This document shows positions 9,224 through 16,524 of a stretch of 36,123 nucleotides of DNA, piece after piece. The notes under the pieces are model-generated. The model had not been told where the DNA came from, did no database searches, and saw nothing but the letters and a program-made list of their open reading frames with translations. Position numbers and translations under genes: made by a program. Numbering within the stretch: the first letter of the stretch is position 1; each line of letters starts with the position of its first letter. Location of the stretch: NCBI GenBank assembly GCA_011171075.1, contig DUFD01000009.1, forward strand, positions 1-36,123. The letters run 5' to 3'. Source of the stretch: Dehalococcoidia bacterium. Lineage in GTDB: Bacteria > Chloroflexota > Dehalococcoidia > Dehalococcoidales > Fen-1064.

Positions 9224-10009
9224 TTAATTATCATCCGGGGTGAAGACCAGAGTTTCAGAATCTATCTCAAATTCCTCTTCCTCAGGAATCTCCCCTTCTC
9301 CTTCCCCGGCGATGGTCATGGCTGCTTCTGCCTTACCTTCAAGCACTGAGTCAGCAATCTTGCTGCATAATAGCTTGATTGCCCGGATAGCGTCATCGTT
9401 GGCCGGTATCGGGTAGTCAATGTCGGTGGGATCGGAGTTGGTGTCTACTACGGCGACAATAGGAATTCCCACCCGCTTAGCTTCGGCAATGGCGATGTGC
9501 TCCTTTAAGGTATCGACAATGAAAAGGACAGCCGGTGGGCTGGTCATTTCCTTGAAGCCGCCCATCTGCTGGTTGAGGCGGACAATCTGCTCCTCTATTT
9601 TCAGGGCTTCCTTCTTGGGAAGGTTGCTGAAAACGCCCCTGGCCTGCTGGTCTTCGAGGCGTACCAGATAGTCTATACGCGACTGTATGGTTTCGAAGTT
9701 GGTAAGAGTGCCGCCAATCCAGCGCTGGTTGACGTAGTACATGCCGCATCGCTCGGCTTCTTCCTGTACAGTATCACAGGCTTGTTTTTTTGTGCCGACA
9801 AACAGGATGTCGCCACCTCTGGCGGCTACCTGCCGGACAAATTCCCGGGCTTTCTCCAGCATGGTGGCTGTCTGCTGGAGGTCAATGATGTGGATACCGT
9901 CACGCTTGGTGAAGATGTAGGGTTTCATACGAGGATGCCAGCGGCTCGTCTGGTGCCCGAAATGTGCGCCGGACTCTAAAAGCTCTTTAATTGTGACAGG
10001 TTCTGACAA
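9224..10009 (-). CDS. rpsB: 30S ribosomal protein S2 (TTG start)
   Basis: S2 binds the 30S head-body junction. The sequence has the diagnostic ESGAHFGHQTSRWHPRMKPY, ILFVGTKKQA, YVNQRWIGGTLTNF and AVVDTNSDPTDIDYPIPAND segments, and an acidic C-terminal tail that ends in TPDDN. Length is 261 residues. The start is TTG (minus strand of 10007-10009): a strong GGGAGGT Shine-Dalgarno ends about six bases before it, and the N terminus SEPVTIKELLESGAHFG aligns with known S2 proteins. This is the first gene of the superoperon. Confidence 0.96.
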   Translation of the reverse strand: MSEPVTIKELLESGAHFGHQTSRWHPRMKPYIFTKRDGIHIIDLQQTATMLEKAREFVRQVAARGGDILFVGTKKQACDTVQEEAERCGMYYVNQRWIGGTLTNFETIQSRIDYLVRLEDQQARGVFSNLPKKEALKIEEQIVRLNQQMGGFKEMTSPPAVLFIVDTLKEHIAIAEAKRVGIPIVAVVDTNSDPTDIDYPIPANDDAIRAIKLLCSKIADSVLEGKAEAAMTIAGEGEGEIPEEEEFEIDSETLVFTPDDN

Positions 10010-10036
10010 ATTACCTCCCTTTCTAGGTTAACTCCA

Positions 10037-10066
10037 AGTATAGCATACTGGTTATGTCACGAGCAA
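10037..10066 (-). promoter_or_regulatory. Probable promoter of the rpsB superoperon
   Basis: On the minus strand, TTGCTC (10061-10066) and TATACT (10037-10042) are separated by 18 bp. The -10 lies about 27 bp before the TTG of rpsB, with the Shine-Dalgarno between them. No S2-binding leader structure was recognised. Confidence 0.5.
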
Positions 10067-10148
10067 TAGACGGCAAGATGCGTTTTCCAAGGGGGTAGTA
10101 AGTATGGCAGGTGACGCACTACCTTTAAACACTCTTAAGCGCGAGTAA

Positions 10149-10170
10149 AAGAGGGGTGTAGCACCTCTTA
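10149..10170 (-). terminator. Weak hairpin, possible terminator of the hydrolase-AAA gene
   Basis: On the minus strand, AAGAGGTG-CTA-CACCCCTCTTTT forms a bulged hairpin ending in TTTT about 100 bp after the stop at 10270. It resembles the AAGAGGGGC-GAA-GCCCCTCTT module of the dispersed repeat. The rest of the 260-bp gap up to rpsB shows no other gene. Confidence 0.35.
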
Positions 10171-10269
10171 CCATTAACGTGCAAGAGAAATTCAGTTCGG
10201 TATTATTAGCCTAAACTGAGGACAGGTGGGTTTGCTTTAGCTGACTATTACCCCTTGAATAGTCAAATT

Positions 10270-12021
10270 CTAGTCTTCGAGCGTTACAAACCGGTTAGCT
10301 AAGTCTTTGGCCTCGGGAAGCGCTTTAATCCAGAATTCCTTGTTCTCCGGGTCGCCGGCACCAAAGAGGTGGTCATACTTCACCCGGTCTTCGCTGGAGG
10401 GCAGGCGCTCAACAGCACGGACGGCTAACTCCCGTAGCTGGCGGGCGCTGTTTAAACGGGAATTCAGTATAATATAGTACAGGCCGAGCTTTTCTACCGA
10501 CTGAATCTCTCGCCCAATCTCCTTCCCTGCTTGCCTGAACTGGGTAAGGACAACCAGTGCCCGGTCACCCAAACTCAGCGAAGGAATCTCGTATTCGTTC
10601 CAGGCGGGAATGCGGTTGAGCAGATCGGCGCCCTTGGGCTGTGAGGCAATCCGCTCTTTCATCTCGGCTACGCAGGAGCCAGAGCTTCCCGCTAGCACGA
10701 AGACACACGGCCTGCCCTTAGCCACTGTCTCGTCCAGGCACGGCAGAAGCGTCGCGTACGGCCAGGATTCATGGGGCTTGGCGTCTATCTCATCTACCAG
10801 GCAGAGGTGAGGCTTCTCCTCAGCCCTGAGTTGGGCTAGGCTGGAAACGAACTCGGGCTCATTGCACGCCGCCAGGTTGAGCTCTTGGTAGCCGACGGAC
10901 TCCTGTAGCGAGGCGGCAATTTGCTGGACCAGATAGGTCTTGCCGCTGCCCGGTGCCGCCCAGATAAGATGGTTTTCGCGCTTGCGGCCGGGGAGACTGA
11001 ACCCATCGGCAATTTTCTGGCGGACATCCTTGAGGTGGTGACGTACCTCCTCCTGATAGCAGGTGAAGTTACCGACAACACGGAAGCGTGATAGACTGAC
11101 ATAGTCTAACCCAGCAATGAGCGACTGTGCTTCCCTGGCAACGGATTCGCCCGGGGTTGTGGCTATTGGCTGTCCAGCGGGTTGCCCAGCCGCCGCCGCT
11201 GCCGGAGGACTGTCCATTTCGCCGAGGAACTCAAAAATGGCCTGTAGCACTGACTCAGTATCGCCACGGTGTGGAGGGTGGATATTTCCCTCCAGAGGGG
11301 CGAAGCGGGCATCGGGAATCAAAGCTGCCAGCTCTCTACCACATCGGAAGGGGATGGCACGCTCTCGTTCGCGGTGCAACACCAGTGTCGGGACTCGAAG
11401 ATTGGGCAGCAAATGCGTCACATCAGCCTTATACGTCAGGTCGAGTAGTTTGGCCGCCATCTCCGCGGTGCAAGCCTGACGCTGATATGCAGCGCTTGCC
11501 TCAAGTGCGGCGGCATCCGTTCCGGGGTTGAAGAGGTCGGCCATAGTCCTTGAAGCGACTCCCCAGTGACTGCGGACCAGGGAAATCATTGATGTCTGCA
11601 TTTCCTCTGTAGAGACCTGACTACCACGGGCGTAGGTGGCGTAAAGAATAAGGTGAGTGACACGTCGAGGATACCTGGCTGCATAGGCTATGGCAGTGGG
11701 ACCGCCCTGCGATATACCGAACAGGGCGAGACGCCTCGCCTTCAGGTGGTCAATAATGGCTTCCAGGTCCCGGACTTCAGAATCCGGTGAGAAGTCTGTC
11801 CGATTTCGGTCGGATAGCCCACAGCCACGCTTATCGTACTTCACGACTGTGTGATGGCGTGCTATCCTTTCAACGAATGCGCGCCAATTGGCGTCTCGCC
11901 ACTGTAGCTCAAGGTGAGCGACCCAACCTGGAGGAATAACCAGCGCTGGCCCCTGGCCAACAGCAGCATAAGCGAGACGGGCGCCGTCGGGGGTGGTGCA
12001 GAAGCGAATCTGCTGTTCCAT
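10270..12021 (-). CDS. Alpha/beta-hydrolase fused to an AAA+-type ATPase domain
   Basis: 583 residues in two parts. Residues 1-268 form an alpha/beta hydrolase: VVKYDKRGCGLSDR (59-72), the nucleophile elbow FGISQGG with Ser104, an acid candidate at Glu218-Glu220 and His248 in EGNIHPPH. This is the subtype often found fused to adenylate cyclase or LuxR-type domains. An Ala/Pro/Gly/Gln-rich linker (about 271-292) leads to a P-loop ATPase with Walker A AAPGSGKT (355-362), Walker B LCLVDEID (406-413) and a possible sensor 1 around FVLAGSS (441-447). The C-terminal ~130 residues are helical and unassigned. The ATG at 12019-12021 has GGGGAGGG upstream. The pairing suggests an ATP-gated or signal-controlled hydrolase; substrate and trigger are unknown. 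It stands alone between rpsB and the LhgO-like gene. Confidence 0.85.
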   Translation of the reverse strand: MEQQIRFCTTPDGARLAYAAVGQGPALVIPPGWVAHLELQWRDANWRAFVERIARHHTVVKYDKRGCGLSDRNRTDFSPDSEVRDLEAIIDHLKARRLALFGISQGGPTAIAYAARYPRRVTHLILYATYARGSQVSTEEMQTSMISLVRSHWGVASRTMADLFNPGTDAAALEASAAYQRQACTAEMAAKLLDLTYKADVTHLLPNLRVPTLVLHRERERAIPFRCGRELAALIPDARFAPLEGNIHPPHRGDTESVLQAIFEFLGEMDSPPAAAAAGQPAGQPIATTPGESVAREAQSLIAGLDYVSLSRFRVVGNFTCYQEEVRHHLKDVRQKIADGFSLPGRKRENHLIWAAPGSGKTYLVQQIAASLQESVGYQELNLAACNEPEFVSSLAQLRAEEKPHLCLVDEIDAKPHESWPYATLLPCLDETVAKGRPCVFVLAGSSGSCVAEMKERIASQPKGADLLNRIPAWNEYEIPSLSLGDRALVVLTQFRQAGKEIGREIQSVEKLGLYYIILNSRLNSARQLRELAVRAVERLPSSEDRVKYDHLFGAGDPENKEFWIKALPEAKDLANRFVTLED

Positions 12022-12157
12022 AGATGAACCCTCCCCTGCCTGGCAGAAAGCATACGTTCAGGCGTGAATAATTGTAGTCCTGTCAGCGGCAGGTGTCAAT
12101 ATAACCGATAAATACGTTGTGCAACAGACGGTTTCGTCGGCAGCAGTTATGATATCG

Positions 12158-13279
12158 TCAACAGAGCCGCCTGACCATTTCAGCGACGTATCTGCCGATG
12201 GCAGGCGCAGCGGTCAGCCCCGGCGATTCTATCCCGATGAGATTTATCAGTCCGGGGAGTCCCCTGGCTTCCTCGTGGGTAATGACGAAGTCCCGAAAAG
12301 TATCCTCCGGTCCCTGGAGCTTGGGTCTGATGCCGGCGAAGTCGGGCTGAAGGTCTTTGATGCGCAATCGGGGGAGGAACTTCTTTACTGATTGATAGAA
12401 GGTCTCCCTCTGGGATTCGTTTACCCTGTAGTCTGGCTCGTCAACGTAGTAGGCGCTGGGACCGAGTCGGACAGCACCATCAAGATTCGGCGTGACATGG
12501 ATTCCCTTGCCTGCCTGTTCGGGCAGGGGGTAAACAAGGCGGTTCACCGGTGCCCCGTCGGGTGAGTTGAGATTGAAGTAATCGCCCTTGCAGTAGTGGA
12601 GCCTGTACCCGGCCTCATCGATATTAATACCGGCGAGGCGGGCAATCGCATCGGAGTAAAGGCCGGCTGAGTTTATCAAGATGCTGGTGACAAAAGATGA
12701 GGTGCCCTCGCGGTCCCGTATCTCCACACTGTATCTATCTCCCGTCTTGTTGATTCCCACCACCTCGGTATCGAAAACGAAGTCAGTGCCCTGTTCTCTG
12801 GATAGCCCATACATAAGCCTCATCAAAGAATGGGCGTCAACAATACCCGTCGAAGGAGAAAGCATCCCGGCAGTGGCCTCGACGTTCTGTTCGAGTTCCT
12901 TTACTTCATTCCGTGAAAGAAGTCGTAGGTCGCCGACCCCGTTTTTTACTCCCTGCCGGTACAGCTCTTTGAGCTTGCCAACTTCGTCTTCATCGGTGGC
13001 GACCACGATTTTCCCCAGCCTCCGATGGCCGACGTCATATTTCCGGCAGAACTCGTAGAGTAATCGGTTCCCTTCGACGCAGAACCTGGTTTTCAAAGAG
13101 TCTGCCGGATAGTAGATACCGGAGTGGATGACCTCGCTGTTCCGGCTGCTGGTCTCCAGTCCGAAGGTACGGTTCTTCTCAATGACGAGGACGCCTTTCT
13201 GCTGCTGTGACAGTTCGGTGGCAATGGCCAGACCAACCACCCCTGCCCCGATAATGGCTATATTAATTTCGGTAGTCAT
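12158..13279 (-). CDS. FAD-dependent oxidoreductase of the LhgO / L-2-hydroxyglutarate oxidase type
   Basis: The 373 residues start with a Rossmann FAD-binding motif (IAIIGAGVVGLAIATEL, about 7-23) and continue as a DAO-family oxidoreductase: SSRNSEVIHSGIYYP near residue 46, GMLSPSTGIVDAHSLMRLMY in the middle, and a C-terminal GIESPGLTAAPAIGRYVAEMV that closes the FAD site. These segments match the LhgO/L2HGDH family, which oxidises L-2-hydroxyglutarate and passes electrons to the quinone pool. Some relatives act on other hydroxyacids or glycerol-3-phosphate, so the substrate is inferred. It is transcribed from its own promoter at 13298-13326. The ATG at 13277-13279 has AAGGT upstream. Confidence 0.86.
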   Translation of the reverse strand: MTTEINIAIIGAGVVGLAIATELSQQQKGVLVIEKNRTFGLETSSRNSEVIHSGIYYPADSLKTRFCVEGNRLLYEFCRKYDVGHRRLGKIVVATDEDEVGKLKELYRQGVKNGVGDLRLLSRNEVKELEQNVEATAGMLSPSTGIVDAHSLMRLMYGLSREQGTDFVFDTEVVGINKTGDRYSVEIRDREGTSSFVTSILINSAGLYSDAIARLAGINIDEAGYRLHYCKGDYFNLNSPDGAPVNRLVYPLPEQAGKGIHVTPNLDGAVRLGPSAYYVDEPDYRVNESQRETFYQSVKKFLPRLRIKDLQPDFAGIRPKLQGPEDTFRDFVITHEEARGLPGLINLIGIESPGLTAAPAIGRYVAEMVRRLC

Positions 13280-13297
13280 GATAGACCTTCTTTCACA

Positions 13298-13326
13298 ATA
13301 CTAGAATCGGCGGTAAATCCTGTCAA
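13298..13326 (-). promoter_or_regulatory. Sigma-70-type promoter of the LhgO-like gene
   Basis: TTGACA (minus strand of 13321-13326), a 17-bp spacer and TAGTAT (13298-13303). The -10 lies 18 bp before the ATG, leaving a leader of about 11 bases that contains the AAGGT Shine-Dalgarno. Confidence 0.7.
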
Positions 13327-13394
13327 CACCTTGAACTGTGCCATTAGCAACGGAGTATGTGCTATTATTATTTCCGGACAATGCTTGACCTGAC

Positions 13395-13422
13395 TTGACA
13401 AGAAATTACAAAACCTTATGAT
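13395..13422 (+). promoter_or_regulatory. Sigma-70-type promoter of the small orphan gene at 13461
   Basis: TTGACA (13395-13400), a 16-bp spacer and TATGAT (13417-13422). The expected transcription start is near 13429, about 30 bp before the ATG. It is arranged divergently from the promoter at 13298-13326. Confidence 0.7.
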
Positions 13423-13460
13423 TACATTAGTGGCTGAGTAAGAAAAGGCGGGGAACTAAC

Positions 13461-13799
13461 ATGCAAATCAAGAAAGTATATAATGACGTAAATCCCGGAC
13501 TGCTCTACGATGAGATAAGAGACTTCGTTAAGAAGCAGGGTGTATCCATCGGTGATGCCAAGCTGGAGACTTATTCCCTGCCCAGCGACTCATCGTCGTT
13601 TATTTACCGGGGTACAATTACCTTCAAAAGTGGGAAGGATGATAAAGAGTGTCTCCGGGCGCATCTGGTAGGCTCCGCCAGAGGTGAAACAAAGCTGATA
13701 CTGGATGTCGATGAGAAACTCTTCGCCCAGGACAAGGTCACTGCTCTCCTGGAAGACCTGGACTTCATCTTCAGTTCCTATGAGGCGAAGTCCGGTTGA
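13461..13799 (+). CDS. Small alpha/beta protein of unknown function
   Basis: 112 residues with no membrane segment or signal peptide. The order is an N-terminal helix (YDEIRDFVKKQG), then strands around SSFIYRGTITFKSG, RAHLVGSARGETKLILDVDE and a C-terminal helix with VTALLEDLDFIF. The strand pattern is compatible with a small SRPBCC- or PH-like fold, but no family is recognised. A good promoter (13395-13422) and GGGGA before the ATG support expression as a single gene. It converges on the large membrane gene, with only 14 bp between the stops and no obvious terminator. Confidence 0.7.
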   Translation: MQIKKVYNDVNPGLLYDEIRDFVKKQGVSIGDAKLETYSLPSDSSSFIYRGTITFKSGKDDKECLRAHLVGSARGETKLILDVDEKLFAQDKVTALLEDLDFIFSSYEAKSG

Positions 13800-13813
13800 G
13801 ACCACGGGTGAAC

Positions 13814-15289
13814 CTACTCGGCGGGTCGTAGCCTCGGGTAGAGAATAGACGCGGCAATAAGGATTACACCCAGGACGATAAGGCCGACGCTGAGTGCGGC
13901 CAGGGGGCCGGTGACAGCTGCGATTAGTTGGTCTGGCAGGTGCTGTACTGCCGCGGCGATGTCCTGTTCAGCGATTATTCTACTGCCAATACCCCTGCCT
14001 ACAAAGACAGCGATGCACTCGATGATTCCCAGGACAAGAAACATTATCCCCAGATGGAGCGAAGCCCCCTTTACCTGGTGGTAGATAGCAATGATGGCGA
14101 GGATTATTAATATTATTACGGTGATAAGTATCCAGTAGCCGGTGATGAACCAGCCGACATAGCCCCTGATTTTTTCGAGCACATCCTCAGCCTCAGATAG
14201 CTTTTCGTCAAAATCTTCTCTCACGTCGGTCAGTGTTTCCTCTGCTTCGGTAAGACCATCGGTGATCTGCTCCGGTAGCTCAGAGCCAAGCAGTTCCTCG
14301 TCGAGTTCGAAGGTGTCGGGTATCGCGTCCATCGCGTCAGTCAGAAAGTCGTCGATTCGCTGGTCGATTTCTGCTTGCGATAGTCCCTCCCATTCCGTGG
14401 GTATGTTGTCGAGAACAATCTGTTCCAGGACATCTTCCAGGTCGTCCCGCACCGGTTCCAGGGGTACCTCCACGCTTATGCTTGAGGTATCGCCCAGCAG
14501 ATAGTCAAGGATTTCATCAGTGTTGTCGCTCAGGGCCTGCCTGAGGGTCGGCTCGATGATAGCGACGGCGTCGTCAAGCTCGTCAGTGATGAAGTACAGG
14601 TCCACAGGGACAATTTCATTAATTTCGTCCTCGAGGAACTCCGAAGCAATGGGCGAAATATCAAGGTTATCTACAAGTGACGTGGTGAAGTCAGTATTGA
14701 GCAGGGTATCCCGCAGCGTTTGCTCCAGGTCGATGCTGTCCGTTTCCGCCAGGATATAATCAAAGACAGGGCCAGAGGCTGCTGCCACCTGTTCTTTCAG
14801 CTCAGGCTCGATTTCGGACACGGTATCGATTAAGCTGGTTACAAGCTCTTCATCTATCTCATCAGTATCAATGGAGGCCTCGACCACCGCCGGAATGTCC
14901 ACTTCAGCCAGCAGGTCGGCCAGGAAGTCCTCATTAAGGAAGGTGTTACCGAGCACCTGCAATAGCTCCGGCTCATCTGTTTTACCGCGCAGGTAGTTGC
15001 CCACGGAGATAATCGCCTCATTTAGTTCGGCCTTGATGACGGGCTCCGTATCTTCAATTGTGTCATACAGGGCGGTTTTCAGCTCTTCCGGGATGTCCGT
15101 ATCATCCTCAAACTCCTCTTCCATGATTTCGATGGCCATCGCTGAGATGTCGATACTATCGATTTCTCTGGTGATGAATTTGGGATTGAGGAAGGTGCCG
15201 TTGGCCATGAAAGCAATACTGAAGATGACCAACAAGATAAAGAGGATGAAACTGAGGAAAGAGAGACCTATTACTTTAAGGACTTGCAT
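13814..15289 (-). CDS. Membrane protein with three ~80-residue acidic repeats
   Basis: 491 residues. A signal-anchor helix (about 8-29) is followed by a long, very acidic region (30-378) and three further membrane helices (about 383-403, 421-440, 465-485). The acidic region contains three internal repeats starting at residues 32 (TFLNPKF), 116 (TFLNEDF) and 195 (TLLNTDF). Each contains a D-I-hydrophobic segment, then 'EEL-T-L-DT-xx-EP' and ends in a YL/DYL helix. A fourth, degenerate copy may span 281-345. I do not recognise the family. The acidic region is predicted to be extracytoplasmic. The promoter lies so close to the ATG (15301-15330) that the mRNA should have almost no leader, and there is no Shine-Dalgarno. 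Confidence 0.82.
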   Translation of the reverse strand: MQVLKVIGLSFLSFILFILLVIFSIAFMANGTFLNPKFITREIDSIDISAMAIEIMEEEFEDDTDIPEELKTALYDTIEDTEPVIKAELNEAIISVGNYLRGKTDEPELLQVLGNTFLNEDFLADLLAEVDIPAVVEASIDTDEIDEELVTSLIDTVSEIEPELKEQVAAASGPVFDYILAETDSIDLEQTLRDTLLNTDFTTSLVDNLDISPIASEFLEDEINEIVPVDLYFITDELDDAVAIIEPTLRQALSDNTDEILDYLLGDTSSISVEVPLEPVRDDLEDVLEQIVLDNIPTEWEGLSQAEIDQRIDDFLTDAMDAIPDTFELDEELLGSELPEQITDGLTEAEETLTDVREDFDEKLSEAEDVLEKIRGYVGWFITGYWILITVIILIILAIIAIYHQVKGASLHLGIMFLVLGIIECIAVFVGRGIGSRIIAEQDIAAAVQHLPDQLIAAVTGPLAALSVGLIVLGVILIAASILYPRLRPAE

Positions 15290-15300
15290 GGTTAGCTTCG

Positions 15301-15330
15301 ATTCTATGGTAATCTAATCTCGCATGTCAA
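15301..15330 (-). promoter_or_regulatory. Promoter of the repeat membrane protein, giving a near-leaderless mRNA
   Basis: TTGACA (minus strand of 15325-15330), an 18-bp spacer and TAGAAT (15301-15306). Only 11 bases separate the -10 from the ATG at 15287-15289, so the predicted leader is about 3-5 bases. Confidence 0.65.
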
Positions 15331-15399
15331 GCGATGGTGCTTGTCAGGGAGGCAGGTTGCATTCGTCAGCATTACTAATGATTAATACCCCGTTTGCCT

Positions 15400-15666
15400 A
15401 ATAGGCGGTATGTATAGTATACTTATATGAAACCAGAGTTACACCGAACTCGATTTTTATTGGAAAGGGGGTAGCGTTGTGATTAGATTTCACCGCCGTA
15501 CATGAGTCAATAGCTTGATGCGCGTTGTGCATCTTCTCAACTCACCTGCCGCGTGGGAATCCAGCAACGCTATCCCGGTGTTTATGCTGACATAGCATTC
15601 AGCCGGCTTGTTCCGTTATGGATTGGCGCGACAGGGAAAGTCCGTAATGGAAGGAGCCGAATCTTT
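15400..15666 (+). promoter_or_regulatory. Leader region of the isomerase-transporter operon with two mini-frames
   Basis: A TAGTATAC element lies near 15415-15422, with a weak upstream TTTGCC, and is a possible promoter with an AGTATACT palindrome. It is followed by a strong Shine-Dalgarno (AAAGGGGGT, 15465-15472) placed six bases before a GTG that opens an 8-codon frame (15479-15505, VIRFHRRT). A 25-codon ATG frame follows at 15518-15595 (starts MRVVHLLNS). Neither is in frame with the isomerase. They could be leader peptides or the remains of an older start. No known riboswitch consensus was recognised. Confidence 0.3.
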
Positions 15667-16524
15667 TTGAATTCATCATTCTCTTTACCTGACCATGGTC
15701 GGGTCTTTATTGATTCCAGTTCTGTAAAACCTGGGAGTAATGAACAGCATCAGGTTCTAGTCATTGCTCTTTCAGTGCAGGCGGCGGAGTATCCCCAGAG
15801 GTTTTCCTGGGCCAGAGATAACGCTTTTGCCCTGGAGTATACTCCCGACCCACTGGCCCCAAACCTTATCTCCGGGCACGTCAGGCCTTTCACTGAAGCC
15901 GGAATACCCGTACGTTTTCACTGCCGGTTCTTCAATTACGACCTCGGGAATGCCGATTCTGAAAAAGCTGAGGAAGCAGTCCAGGTGCATTCTCACGTTA
16001 TCGATGCAATAGCAGGTCTTGGCGAACCGGTTATTACCGTGCACCTGAACCTTGATTCCCGCATACCGTTTGATTCACAGCGGGCGGTAGAGAATTTAAC
16101 TCGCCTGGTTGAGCGTGGTCGACAGGTCGGGATTACGGTCTGCCTGGAAAACCTCCGCCGTGGCCCGACGAGCGACCCTGATAATGTCCTGGCCTGGGCA
16201 AAGGCTTCGGGAGCAATGATAACCCTGGACGTGGGCCATGCCGTTTCCTCACAGATTGTAAAGGACGGTAAAACAACTGTGCCCGATATTGTTGACCTGT
16301 TCCGCGAAAGGCTTTATGAAGTCCACATGTATGGCAAAGAGGAAGACCGCCACTATCCCATCGTGGATATAACGCCGCTCAGACCAGTAATCGACCGTCT
16401 GCTTGAAACCAGTTGCACCTGGTGGACGATTGAGCTTGACGATTATGAAGAAGCTCTGGGTACCCGGACTCGGCTCCTTGATTATTTAATGACACGACAG
16501 ACAACGACAGAGGGAGGGAGTTAA
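15667..16524 (+). CDS. Sugar phosphate isomerase/epimerase-like TIM-barrel protein
   Basis: The sequence fits an AP-endonuclease-2/xylose-isomerase-like TIM barrel: FALEYTPDPL, IPVRFHCRFFNYDLG, EPVITVHLNLDSR, ITVCLENLRRGPTSDP with the expected metal-binding Glu, MITLDVGHAV with Asp and His, LYEVHMYGKEEDRHYP with His residues, and WWTIELDDYEEAL with the last Glu. The frame is open from a GTG at 15553, but no ribosome-binding site precedes it. I prefer TTG at 15667, which has AAGGAG ten bases upstream and gives 285 residues, the family size. The stop TAA is followed with zero gap by the ATG of the binding-protein gene, so it is part of the transporter operon and may process the imported compound. 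The exact substrate is unknown. Confidence 0.78.
   Translation: MNSSFSLPDHGRVFIDSSSVKPGSNEQHQVLVIALSVQAAEYPQRFSWARDNAFALEYTPDPLAPNLISGHVRPFTEAGIPVRFHCRFFNYDLGNADSEKAEEAVQVHSHVIDAIAGLGEPVITVHLNLDSRIPFDSQRAVENLTRLVERGRQVGITVCLENLRRGPTSDPDNVLAWAKASGAMITLDVGHAVSSQIVKDGKTTVPDIVDLFRERLYEVHMYGKEEDRHYPIVDITPLRPVIDRLLETSCTWWTIELDDYEEALGTRTRLLDYLMTRQTTTEGGS

Noticed and set aside
15430-15666. Known riboswitch (cobalamin, TPP, glycine, c-di-GMP) before the transporter operon
   Set aside because: None of the consensus boxes was found.
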